From Lepidurus packardi (lineage: Eukaryota > Arthropoda > Branchiopoda > Notostraca > Triopsidae), in assembly GCA_023053545.1 (NCBI GenBank), contig JAKZAN010000002.1:10846790-10910789 (forward strand): a stretch of DNA of 64,000 nt, given 5' to 3'. Of this stretch, positions 22,518 to 33,500 are shown one piece after another. Under the pieces are notes generated by a model. It had not been told where the DNA came from, searched no databases, and was given only the letters and a program-made list of their open reading frames with translations. Made by a program: the position numbers and the translations under genes. The stretch's first letter is position 1. Every line of letters begins with the position of its first letter.

Positions 22518-22602
22518 TTTGAAAAGTTTCAAGCAGAATTATGTTTCTGTGTGTGACATGTAATTCCGGCAAGACAATAGGCCCTTGCTGGCAGAGGAGC
22601 TC

Positions 22603-22610
22603 TTTTTATA
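22603..22610 (-). promoter_or_regulatory. TATA box of the ADMP-like gene
   Basis: TATAAAAA on the minus strand, 86-93 nt upstream of the chosen ATG. Confidence 0.65.
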
Positions 22611-22684
22611 AGCGGCGAGCGACCAGTGTGGGAGTTTGGTGGTTTTTGAGGCGGGGCGAAGTCTCAGTGCTGAGTATTTTGACT

Positions 22685-22701
22685 GTGACACCGGGTGTCA
22701 C
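22685..22701. promoter_or_regulatory. Perfect 8+1+8 palindrome upstream of the ADMP-like gene
   Basis: GTGACACC-G-GGTGTCAC is an exact inverted repeat about 75 bp upstream of the TATA box. The GGTGTCA half-sites resemble a T-box or similar dimeric factor site. The position suits a promoter-proximal element; the factor is unknown. Confidence 0.45.
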
Positions 22702-22906
22702 CGAGGTCAGCCTCGTCCATAAGTCCCCGTTTGCTGTGCTGGAGGTACGTGATTTACGGGCCATTGCTAAAACTTGTGCTTTTCTTCCAAGTATGGCCGA
22801 GGTAATGGGGAACGGAGACTTTCCAGGAGCATAGTTTGGACTTATCTGCGGATAAGGATCCCTGGATTAGCAAAAGCATTATATAAGTTGTTGTTTTTTT
22901 AGCTGC

Positions 22907-23203
22907 TCAGCTTGATGTTTCCGAACGTCCTTGCAAGGCAAGCAACTGCTGAACTGTTGTCCAGATGACATTGTCAGGATTCATTACCTTGACTCGTGAG
23001 TAAAATCGTTGCCGTTCTTGGTCATGAAGACATGTAGTACACAAAGTTGAGTTTTTGACGAACATTTCAATGGCTCTTTTAATTTTTCTCCCTTTCTCCC
23101 AAAGCTCATGATCATATATGGAGTGACGTGCATCCTCAACGGTAGCCGTGTTGTTGCCGAGGTCCATGGCGACGGAGACGCAGAGGAGGGACCTAACCTG
23201 CAA
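22907..23203 (-). CDS. Unassigned open reading frame, possibly an exon
   Basis: A minus-strand frame open for about 300 nt after a possible acceptor (TTGCAG at about 23206-23201). It includes MDLGNNTATVEDARHSIYD, WEKGRKIKRAIEMF and NSTLCTTC. It has two potential N-glycosylation sites and three cysteines, and ends SETSS. I do not recognise it. It could be the last exon of the cysteine-module gene upstream on the same strand, a separate small gene, or chance. No similarity supports a function. Confidence 0.25.
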   Translation of the reverse strand: MQVRSLLCVSVAMDLGNNTATVEDARHSIYDHELWEKGRKIKRAIEMFVKNSTLCTTCLHDQERQRFYSRVKVMNPDNVIWTTVQQLLALQGRSETSS

Positions 23204-23582
23204 CGCAGGTATTGCCCATCATCTTTCACATCCCTTCCATGGACTCTTTACTTGGGCCAGCCGTTCTTTTCTTGTGTAAATGTGAGTTGAGGAAAATAGC
23301 AGAAAAAAGCGGTTTGGTCTAGAACCAATATTTTCTTAATGTGTTTTTTTGCAGATCAAATTCAAGACATATTTTTTGTCCGGCAAAAGTCTTGAGTGTA
23401 TTCTGTAAACCAAAGTTTTTCAAGTCCCGTGTATTTTAAAGCAATAGTTAAGTCCTCAAGTCGTAAACAAACGTGAAAGCGAAGTATATAGTTAGTTGGC
23501 CTTGCTTATAAAGCTTACATGATTGCTAGATCACGCGTCTCTAGCTGGCCGAAGGGTTTACAAGCTAAAAAAAAGGTCCCGT

Positions 23583-25967
23583 TTACTGGCAAGAGCAATT
23601 GGTAATCGCAAGTAAGAGAAGATCTTCCCCGTGACGGTTCCTGTACCGGTGTGGTTGCACCGAACGCGGACTGCAACGAGTAGGCCGCGAAAACAACTGC
23701 ATGAGACACTCTACGCGCGTCGTTGGCGGTTCCTGTGTGGTAGTTGTCGTGCTGCTGCTTTCTGTATCAGAATAATCGTAATCATCCTCATCATCAGTAA
23801 CCGGTTGTGGTGGCTGAGTTGATGCATATATCGTTTTCCTATTACGTTTCCTTCAAATGTAAGCCTTGAACATTTTTATGCAATTTTACTTTTTAACACA
23901 TTTGCTGTGTCTATGTCCGTTGCATCCACCGAGACACTGACCCACATCGATCATCTAAATCAAGAATTAGTTTTTTTTAAAAAAAAAGAAGCCAGTAGAG
24001 AGCAAACCTTTGTAACAGGCACGGCGGTGCCATTTTCCAAAGACGACGTATAATCGTATATTTGCTCAAAATGAGAGACCCGATAACAGTGCTCGGTACA
24101 TTCGCATTTCTCGATGACGCTGACGACCGTATCTCCTATATCATAGCTGAATTATTAAAGGCTTCTAGAACAGATCTATGGCTTGTATATACCATTAGGT
24201 CCCATCACGGCTAAGGATTTGTTTTGTACGGCTCGACAAGACAGTGACCGATCTCGGTGACCTTTACCTACAGAAGAGCAGCGGATTTAACGTTCAGTTC
24301 TATTCTTCGGTCAAAATTCACGCTTCCTTGACCATATCGGTATTATGACTCATGTAAGGAATAAACCACGCGACACGCGCAGGGTTCCTCGAGCCGGAGC
24401 TTGAAGAAACTGTCTCTGAAATCCTCCAAAGTCCTCATATGGTTAGAGCAGTAAGCAAAACTTCCATATGACTCATAATGCAAGTATACACATTAAAAAA
24501 AGCATCCCGTAGCCAAGTTCTGAGTGTGGGAAAACCACTGCTGGACATTTCTGCATTTCGTAAAAAAGCCAATGTCTTTTAACCGCGCTTTACCTGGACA
24601 CTTTCCATGGCAGGCTCCTACATCCACGGTTTTCTCGAACGAAGATTCAGGAAAGTATGTGATGTGGTAAGAATGGCGTTGGCAGACTCTGGCTTTGGCT
24701 TGACATGAGCACTTCTCGATCACCTCCACTCCTTTGATTCCTTGAAATGTAGAGTATCTTTCCATGCGAGTATGGGAGGCTACGCAAGAATGGTGTCCTT
24801 CTGGTGCGCCGCACTTGGATTCCTTGCTTATGGAACTCGATAGGCGTAATTGTTGGTACAGCTTAAAGTAAAAAGAAACGAGAAATAGGAGAAAAATATA
24901 ACAGCCATAAATTGTTAAGTGCTCCCTGTCGTTCTGGCTTATTGTTAACGAATCACCGGGTAAAAAAACCAGGATCCATAAGGGATCTCTATTAAAGTCA
25001 TGGCGTGTCACGAAGCAACATTAATAACCCAGGAACATTCCCAAAGCTACGGGGGTAACAGTGATTAAGATAAAGAAAGAAGAAGGATGTATGCAATGCG
25101 AGGATGTGTAGATGAAACCTTATAAGGCCATGTTTGACTTGACCCGGATCTATTCAAGACTTTTAACTCTGATATCAATGATCCTTTCGAACGGAAAGGA
25201 AAGAAAAAAACACATCACAAGGACCACCGGCAGTATGTATATCGAGGTCTTAGGTTTTTATAGTTCTCAATAAAAGCTATATTATTAGCCACGACTCAGT
25301 TCGATTGCCGTGACATGATAAGCCCAATGTGACTCGTCCCTCCAACATTTTGGAATTCCAGATTATACATAAATATTTACCTTGGTCTTGTCCTCCTGAC
25401 CATCCGGGAATGATGAGATACTGTCCTTTAGCACTATTTCTGTTTTCCCAGAACAATGACCCACGTTGACGTACACATTCTCACCCAATGATCCTGTAAT
25501 TAGCGAATGAAGTAACAATTTGGTTGTTGCGAAATAAATAACATACCTGGACCAAGCGATATGTGCTTTGGATGACGAATACAATCGTCGCTAGAATAGT
25601 GTAACTCGGGATAATTGGACGTACTAAGATAGTAGTGTGACAGTAGCATATAAATGAGGCAATAAAAAATTCTCACTTTTTATTTGGACCATGAGTAGAT
25701 GTTACTATGTCGTCGGGGTCCGATATCAAGTTCCTAATGTTAGAATGCTGCAAGTCAGGGGATTCCGAAACGATAAACCTTTCCATTCGTCTGACTACAC
25801 GAGTACAAATTTAATTAAGGCTATTTTCTCGTAGGAGTCAATTTTACCAACTCCCAATCACATAAGCTTGAATCTTTCAGATATACCTTACCTTTGGTAA
25901 GTACCGGGTGAACACACAAAAAAGACAATACCGTTGCACATGTAACCATGAACGTGATATATGGCAT
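23583..25967 (-). CDS. Secreted protein with repeated cysteine modules (CTCK-like), novel family
   Basis: Exons I can place: 25967-25892 (signal peptide MPYITFMVTCATVLSF), 25794-25677, 25623-25547, 25493-25381, 24861-24594, 24267-24193, 24135-24008 and 23954-about 23886, all in consistent phase except the 24594-24267 link. There a frame at about 24462-24368 (YCSNHMRT...EEPCAC) looks like a further module but I cannot fit its splice sites. The modules share C-x(~24)-E-x-C-x-C, an aromatic-rich stretch, then a (D/N)VGxCxGxC ending: VYVNVGHCSG, EVIEKCSC...VDVGACHGKC, SVIEKCECTEHC...MIDVGQCLGGC. This resembles cystine-knot hormone or antagonist folds, but I cannot name a family. A further exon (about 23850-23583) continues with an acidic, Thr-rich segment and ends NCSCQ; it may follow a 39-bp intron. 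A role as ligand, antagonist or matrix protein is inference. Confidence 0.6.
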
Positions 25968-25989
25968 ATCGCAGACTGTTATTGTTTCT

Positions 25990-27640
25990 TGTGAAGCAAG
26001 TAAAACGATAGTAAAAGTTAGAAGTACTACTTGGTACAGTTTGAACGATGTCGAGCTTGTTTGCGTAGCTACTGGGTATTGTTAGGCGATCTCATTGAAT
26101 TTATATGGATGTTTTTAATGGACACCGTGACTGTGCCTTCATTCGCCGCCCTCCTAAAACCCAGTTGAAGTTCACGATAAGTGGCCAACAACAGTGGAGG
26201 GGAACTTTTCTGGCGGGTGAAGATTTACTTGGCTACTTAATTTTCTGCTAGAGGAATGATTCCGGAGCTCATCAAAACATGCTAATCGTATCCTGGAGTC
26301 CACCTGGTTTCGCTGCGGCGGTGCGGGGTATCTTGATAGGACTCCCCTTGACGCTGCAAACAGCTTGCGTGTCTAGTCTGCAAGGCGGACGAAAAATGAA
26401 GATCCGGCATCAAATGTTACTCTCAATTAGGAAAAAAATTCCCCAACAAGATTTAGTCCTATTCGCAGTCGATAGATTTAGGCTGAAAAGCGCTGCACGC
26501 TGGTCCTACGTGAGCAAACTTAAAATGGGTACGTAAAACGTAATTATCTTGCTGGATTGCCCGGTGAAGTGTTTCAGGCTTTCCATTTCTATTTTTTTTT
26601 AATACCAAAGCTAGGGTACCTTGTAAAGGTTTTGCGTTGTGAAGTTATAATGTAAAAGTAAGATTTTCCGTTATGCCTTCATTATTGTGGAAAATTTAAG
26701 AAGGAATTATGAAAATTTATAGTTTTCGAACTTGTTTATTTTCGATCTAATTAGCGTTAGAACTTAGCAGTCATTTAAGGTTTCATATATAGACAACAGT
26801 TTTTACATTACATAGATCGTAGCTTTTTGGTTTTTATCTTCATTGGTATTTTTTTGTTACTTTGACGGCTCTAGAGTAAGTCTATTAAGGATTCGTATTC
26901 GAAGAACTTCCGTATTCAAAGCTTTCGCTCTATATCTGCATCCAGCGTCTCTTGAAGGCCGAGAGCGACTTTTGAGCCCCTTGAGTCTTAAAGCACGTAG
27001 CAAGATGAATTGGCAAGCTATACAAGCACAGCTTCAATTGGAATATTGTATACTCGGAATTGGAATATTGTATACCTGTGCTGATTGTTTCCTTTCGTCG
27101 CTAGGCGGCTGCGCTGGGTTGCAAAAGACCTTGACATGTCGCTATAAGTAAAAAATGATCTTATGTTATCGTAAATTATTGTTTTATATAAAAATTTAAA
27201 GTTTGGTACCGAAGCTGCTAACAAAATTCCATCAACTTAAATCTTATATTTAGGTATTTCTTTAGTTCTTATACACTTCGGATTTTATTGTTGGCTTAAT
27301 AAATTTCAAGCATTAATTAATTAATTTCAAGCATTTTCAAGCAAACTATTTGGCCGTTTCCTTACAATTTCATGTTAAGGTACATTCCATTTTATTTAAC
27401 GTTTGTCAGTGGTATTTTAACTAAGTAACGGATGCAGGAATGCATACTACGAGAGTTCGCGGATGTGACTGCACATTATTGTATTCTATACTTAGAAATG
27501 AGTGATAAAGTTGAGCTGCATAGCTTAAAAGTCATGCTATCCGACTTCGGGAGGAGCACTTTTAGAGTTACAGAAGTCGAGGTTAAGTCTTGTCACATTC
27601 CACGTTTACTGCAAAGTTAACTACACCCATCGATCTATTT
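25990..27640. other. Gene-poor AT-rich region
   Basis: No gene recognised. It contains a short direct duplication of GGAATTGGAATATTGTATAC-like sequence at about 27035-27080 and AT-rich stretches at 26580-26800 and 27150-27400. Confidence 0.45.
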
Positions 27641-27800
27641 TTTGCTTCTCAATTCTGTGAAAATGTTAACGGCACAGACGTTTTCGGTTTCGCAAGGAAA
27701 GATTTTCGAGGCTATCTTTGCGCCATCTAGAAGCAGGTCTCGAAAGCTTGTTAACATAGGAATCCTTTTATTTACCCTCAGGTCGGGAAAGGTTAATACA

Positions 27801-28154
27801 ATTCCAAGGGATGTTAACTCTTGGTGTGGTAAAAATGTTTTCAAAATTTCCACTGAAAAATCAAATTACATGGTCATCACGCGAAAACAAAAATTAGAAA
27901 GTAAATGGAAATTAAAGGTCAATGGGGCGGAGATAACGAGAGTGACGTCGGCCAAATTTTTGGGGATAACTTTTAACAAGTCTTTGTCCTTCTCAGAACA
28001 TTTGGAAGCCATCAGGAAAAAAGGCATTAAAGCTATAGGGATGCTCAGTAGACTAGCAGGGACCAGTTGGGGGAGTAGCCAACATGTTATGAAAACCCTC
28101 TATCAAGGAAGGGAGCTGTTAGCTACTAATTATATCAATAGAACCTTTTTTTAA
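27801..28154 (+). pseudogene. Decayed non-LTR retrotransposon reverse transcriptase fragment
   Basis: About 115 residues matching the end of the reverse transcriptase domain and thumb of jockey/CR1-type LINEs: SWCGKNVFKISTEKSNYMV, TRKQKL, LKVNGAEI, KFLGITFNKSLSFSEHL and LAGTSWGS. The catalytic palm motifs, endonuclease and remaining ORFs are missing, and the frame ends at a stop soon after. Downstream sequence to about 28300 may hold frame-shifted remnants. It is a dead genomic copy. Confidence 0.75.
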
Positions 28155-28309
28155 CACGCACTTTCCTAAGCATTCCCAATATAATAGTATAAATTCGTGT
28201 TGGGACCAAAGTCAACCGGAGTTGAATAGACAGCGACACCTACAGGGAATGCAGCAGACGACCATGCGATGTCACTTCGCCTGTCGTCTTTAACAACACA
28301 AAGAAGTAG

Positions 28310-30533
28310 TCAGTTCGGAATAGCTTTACTTGCATCTGCACTATTATGTCCTCCTGTCACCACTTTCCCTGAAGTTATTATTTACTACTATAGCCTATAT
28401 TGCGTCGTCAATTCTTTTTGTATTTTCCGTCGCATCAGCAGAAAATGTTAATGGATACTAATTTAATATTTTCACAACAGTGATTCAAAGGCTCCTTTCA
28501 AATGTCCCCTTTCCCCCCAAACACTTCCTGGCTCATTAGTCTAAACATTATGAAGTCAATAACTTCATTAGGTGCTAAACTTCCGTAGGTGCTAAGTGAC
28601 GTAAGTCGTCGTGTAACCAATCTATACCTGCAGAAAAACAAAGGTAATGCTTCCCCAATCAAAAACCTTGCTTTTCACAGGCTTTTGGCTCGTGCAGTTG
28701 GATAGTCAGACATGTCTAATTCAAAAGCGACACTCTTGTTTCGTGGCTCGTCTTTGCGACCAACCTTGGCACATATGGCGACACAGGTGTCTAAATTTAG
28801 CTAGGCCTAGCAGACCAGTACCCACGCATAGCTAACATTCACGAGACCATGCCAACGAAACGAACGGTCCCTTCTTTACGCGACACCCCTCACATGTCGG
28901 AATCTTTCTGGCGTTCACCTTAAAGATGTGCAGAAGCCGCTGTAAAACCCTTGTTTGATTGCCAATGCTAGTTGGAGCTCCCAAAAGAATAAAAGCTTAC
29001 TACCGTTCCACTACCGACATTGTTCTTCGGCTTCCCATACAACACTCTGGCTTCTGGCAGAAGGACGTTTCATAACATTCTACTAAAACTACAAAGCCTC
29101 ACGGGCCTCCCAAGCTGTGTATATATTGAGGTACTGTAGGTACAAAATTGGGTAATCCGAGCCCGTATGAAGCATGGGCCCGGCTGGATAGTAAAGAGGA
29201 AGAAAGGGGTTGTCCTTCCTTTTTATGCTGCCACAATAAACAGAAAAGAGACTTGCTACGGACTCAAGACTAAAGGATCGATAAGGATAACCCCTTTGAG
29301 CGTACAAAGAAGAGAGCAATGCATATTTTGCATAATGGCACCTAGAGCTATTCGTCAAGATCGGATCTAAGCCGACGTAGTCAAGTGGGTGAAAGCAAAC
29401 AGTGACAGATGGATGACCCTTTTTGCAACTCTATATAAACATATCGATTGTCATCGTGGTCGTTATATTAGAGGGGGGTTGCAACTCACCCCTTCCGTTT
29501 TCATTAAGACACCCGCTGGAACTAACTGTAGGTTCTAGAAACCCGTAACTCAAGTTTACTTATCGTACGCATACGCGAAACCCCGTTAACATGACATGCG
29601 TTACCATGCGAACTGCTATATCTCCGTTTGCGTGACCATTGTAAGGTTACACAAGCAAGTCTATTTGTCTTTACGACAAACGGAAAGAGCAGTGGGATTC
29701 ATTGCCCATTACCTCGTCTTGCTCTTAGCATACTCATGAAGAGGTTTGCAGTCAAAGGGTACTCTCCTACTGTTCGAGATATGGGTATGTCATCGATCAA
29801 ATCGTGAGGCTAAATGTGGTCATTTGCTTTTGGAGCGTAAATTAAAAAAAGGACGCAAGTAAACGGACGCGGCTCTCGCTTTTTAAGGTTTGCATTCTTA
29901 GTGAACCCAGTGCCCGCTTGAGTAAAATCGAGTTCTAGATAGACCCAATTTTAAAGAAGCCAAGGGAATGCTTTTGTTCGCGTTATAAGACTTATGCCTT
30001 TTTTCCCCTCTGCTACTTTCATCAGTTCCGCGTCGCTCTTACGTTCTTCTTTTTCGCTTCCTTTAACCGAAAAAGAGGGCGTCCTTTTCGGGGGCAAAGA
30101 AAGGGGCGTCTGCAGCGTCCGTAGGCGCATACCCCGCATCCGTAGTAGTAGCCCCACCAGCAGCGCATATTCTAACGGCTAGGATGCAGTCCAGTCGCCA
30201 CAGGGACGCTCATGAGTCAGGAAAGGCATCTCAGATAAGGCTTCCGAAACATTTCAGTGTTATAGGATACACAGGACGGCGGCCGGCAAGTCGTGATAAG
30301 TGCGGACAAGTTCGCTGCTCCTTTCCTCATCGAGAATGTATTTCGTGCAAACTTGCCGATTCTAGAGTACCGGACATGTTCTGCTAGCCGACAATAGTGC
30401 CCGTGTTTTTTTTCTCCTTCGGAAACATTTTTAAGCTTCCTTTCTTTTAAATTTTTTTAAAAATATTTTTTTCCCCGTCGTGGACAACACTTTGAACCCG
30501 TCCCGAAAACGTTAATAAAGCCAATCTTGAAGC
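28310..30533. other. Gene-poor region upstream of CALX
   Basis: No gene recognised. The last several hundred bases probably contain the promoter and 5' UTR of CALX, though I see no clear TATA box. Confidence 0.45.
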
Positions 30534-33500
30534 ATGGCGCCGTGGGGAAGTTTTCAACTGAGCAGAGCCAGAAGGCCAAAATCTGTAGCTCTGTTGTTGT
30601 TGACTGTGATTTGGTGCTTGGGTCTTCCAAATGAAGTCGGAGCAACTTCATCTTCCAACTCCAGCAATGGTGGCCCTCAGTGCCAAGACGGCCTTATCAT
30701 TCCCATGTGGAGACCGTTCGATAACTTGAGCACAGGCGACCGCGTTGCTCGAGGTTTGGTGTACTTCATAGCCATGTGCTATTTGTTTGTGGGTGTTTCG
30801 ATCATCGCGGATAGGTTTATGTCCTCTATTGAAGTCATCACCTCCAAAGAAAAAGAAATTACGATCAAGCGCCCAAACGGCGACAAACAGATCATTGTTG
30901 TTCGGGTGTGGAACGAAACGGTGGCTAATCTGACTCTTATGGCGTTAGGGTCTTCAGCCCCGGAAATCCTGCTATCCATCATCGAAGTTTATGCCAAAGA
31001 TTTCGAAGCGGGCGAGTTGGGACCGGGAACGATCGTCGGTTCAGCGGCGTTTAACCTTTTCATGATCATCGGGCTTTGCGTCTACGTCATTCCTGATGGC
31101 GAATCCCGCAAAATCAAACACTTGCGAGTATTCTTCGTCACAGCTACTTGGTCCGTTTTCGCTTACGTCTGGCTCTACATAATTCTCGCCGTCACGTCCT
31201 ATGGGGTGGTCGAGGTTTGGGAAGGCATTGTCACATTTCTCTTCTTTCCGGCCACAGTTCTTACCGCATATATTGCCGATCGCCGTATGTTGTTGTACAA
31301 GTATCTCTCGAAGAATTATCGTATGAACCGCAGAGGTGTCATTGTGGAAACGGAAGGTGGTGGCGAGAACAAAGGTTTTGAGGACGTCGAATTGACTGCG
31401 ATCGGTCAGGGGGCTGACGGTTTGAAAGTCTTCGAAGAAGAAGAGAACGCTGAGGTCCGAGAGTTCGAGGAGAACCGCCGACAGTACATTCAGCTGCTGA
31501 GGGATCTCCGGAAACAAAACCCAAATTTGGACATGCGATCCTTGGAATCCATGGCTCGTGAACAGCTCTCCAATTCGGGCCCGAAATCCCGTGCGTATTA
31601 CCGTATACAAGCCACTCGGCGCTTGACAGGTGGCTCCAACCTAAGCAAGAAAGCTTTTGACCTCACCCACTCGGATCTGTCCCAAATTCAAACGTCCACT
31701 GCCCAGTCTTCCAATGTTAATGACAACGTCATCCGTGTTTTTTTCGACCCTGGACATTACACTGTCATGGAGAACGTCGGTGAGTTTCAGGTCACGGTTC
31801 GACGCGAAGGTGGCGATCCCATGCAAGCCGTGCTAGTGGACTATCGCACAGAAGATGGGACAGCCAACGCCGGCTCGGATTACGTGGCAGTCCAAGGCAC
31901 GCTTACTTTCGGTCCCAGCGAAACGACCAAAATGTTCAGCATTCGGGTAATTGACGACGACGTTTTTGAAGAGGACGAACACTTCTACGTGCGTCTTAGT
32001 AACGCCAGGTTGGGCCCTAAACAGACTGAAGTCACGACATCGGTCAACGGCAGCACGGGCATTCATTCGACCTCCACTTCCACGACTTCTGGTCCTATAA
32101 ACGGCCATAAAACTTGCAACGTGGAATTGGTGGCTCCTTTCGCTGCCACCGTCATGATCCTCGACGACGACCATTGCGGCATCTTCAACTTGACCGAAAA
32201 GGACATTGAATTGGTGGAATCGGTGGGACTGCACGAAATCAAAGTCTCACGTTGGAGCGGTGCCCGTGGAAGAGTTGCAGTACCCTTCGAGACGAAAGAA
32301 GGAACAGCCAAACCGGGCAAAGACTTCGAACACACCGAAGGAGAAGTTGTCTTTGAAAATAATGAATCTGAGTAAGTTCGCCCTTTACAAGCTTTTCCAA
32401 TCATGTTCGGTTTTTCATCGAAAACGAAAGCGAAGAAAAACTGAGGAAAGAAAAGAAATTGAAGATTAATTTGCAAAAAGAATGAATAATGGCGATCGAT
32501 GCGTTATGGCATGGCAGGCTTCATTCAGTATGCATCACACACCACTTTTCCAGCTTCCGAGGCTTTCGTGGGTCCCTAGATCCCGTGGCCGGTTACTTTA
32601 TTGTAATCCTTGGACGACGCTCTAGCCAATCTTTCCCCTTTATTTTGCGCAGGCTTGATTACGAATACTTCTTTCTTTACGAGCTGACAGACCATTCATC
32701 AAGAGGCTAGTGCCCTGCCGTTTTTTGCAATCAATCCTGTACACTGGGATACGGTAACGTTACCAGGTCAATCTCACAATGGATTGTACGTCTTCCTTTT
32801 CGTCGCAAGCGTCCATTGGTACAAATATTCTTCCCCAGAAGTTTTACAGTTGAACCTTTTTGAGAAGGCCAACTTTGGTTCTTTGTCGAGCTAAAATATC
32901 GACAAACTGAAAAGAGCTGTTCAGTTCCCGTTTAACTTAGTCTAGGAGCGTTTTCTCATTTTCTTCATTGCCCTTGCTATTTCTATATCCGCTCGACCAC
33001 ATGAGGGTTCGGTCTATTTTGAGCTCCTAGCTCCCATTCTGTAAAAATTTACGTTCCTCTGTGTCGCCATGCTTTGGCATTGGTTTCTGCGACTTGGCAT
33101 CCACGACTAATGTACCTGTACTGGGCTTCGATCCCGAGACCGTCACATTGCGGAACGCTTGTCGTGTGAGACTGCACTAAAAAAGCTTGGTCTCTGAAAT
33201 AGGCCTATTATAGCAGGTGTGCAACATGAGCAAAGCTATATAGTAACCCTCCACAAGAACCATAACTAGAACCACGATCATTAATGTCCAACAGCTTCTC
33301 AGACTTTTCATTGCTTAGACAGGGACACCCGAGCCCCAGAATTAGACCACGTTTCAGAGCTTTTGGCTTGAATAAAAATGAATAAAACGTCATTTGCATT
33401 GAATACACCTAAAAGAGGCAATTCTTTGTTTTGCGTCAACAATTTTGGCTAGTCGACAACTTACCCTAGAAAGCAAAGATGAAGCAACTTTTTAGTTCGT

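Noticed and set aside
22541..22834. 97-codon plus-strand frame upstream of the ADMP-like gene
   Set aside because: It covers the TATA box and proximal promoter of the minus-strand gene and matches nothing known.
33100..33150. B-box-like GGCTTCGATCC in CALX intron 1, possible tRNA or SINE
   Set aside because: No A box or cloverleaf, and no poly-A or flanking duplication visible.
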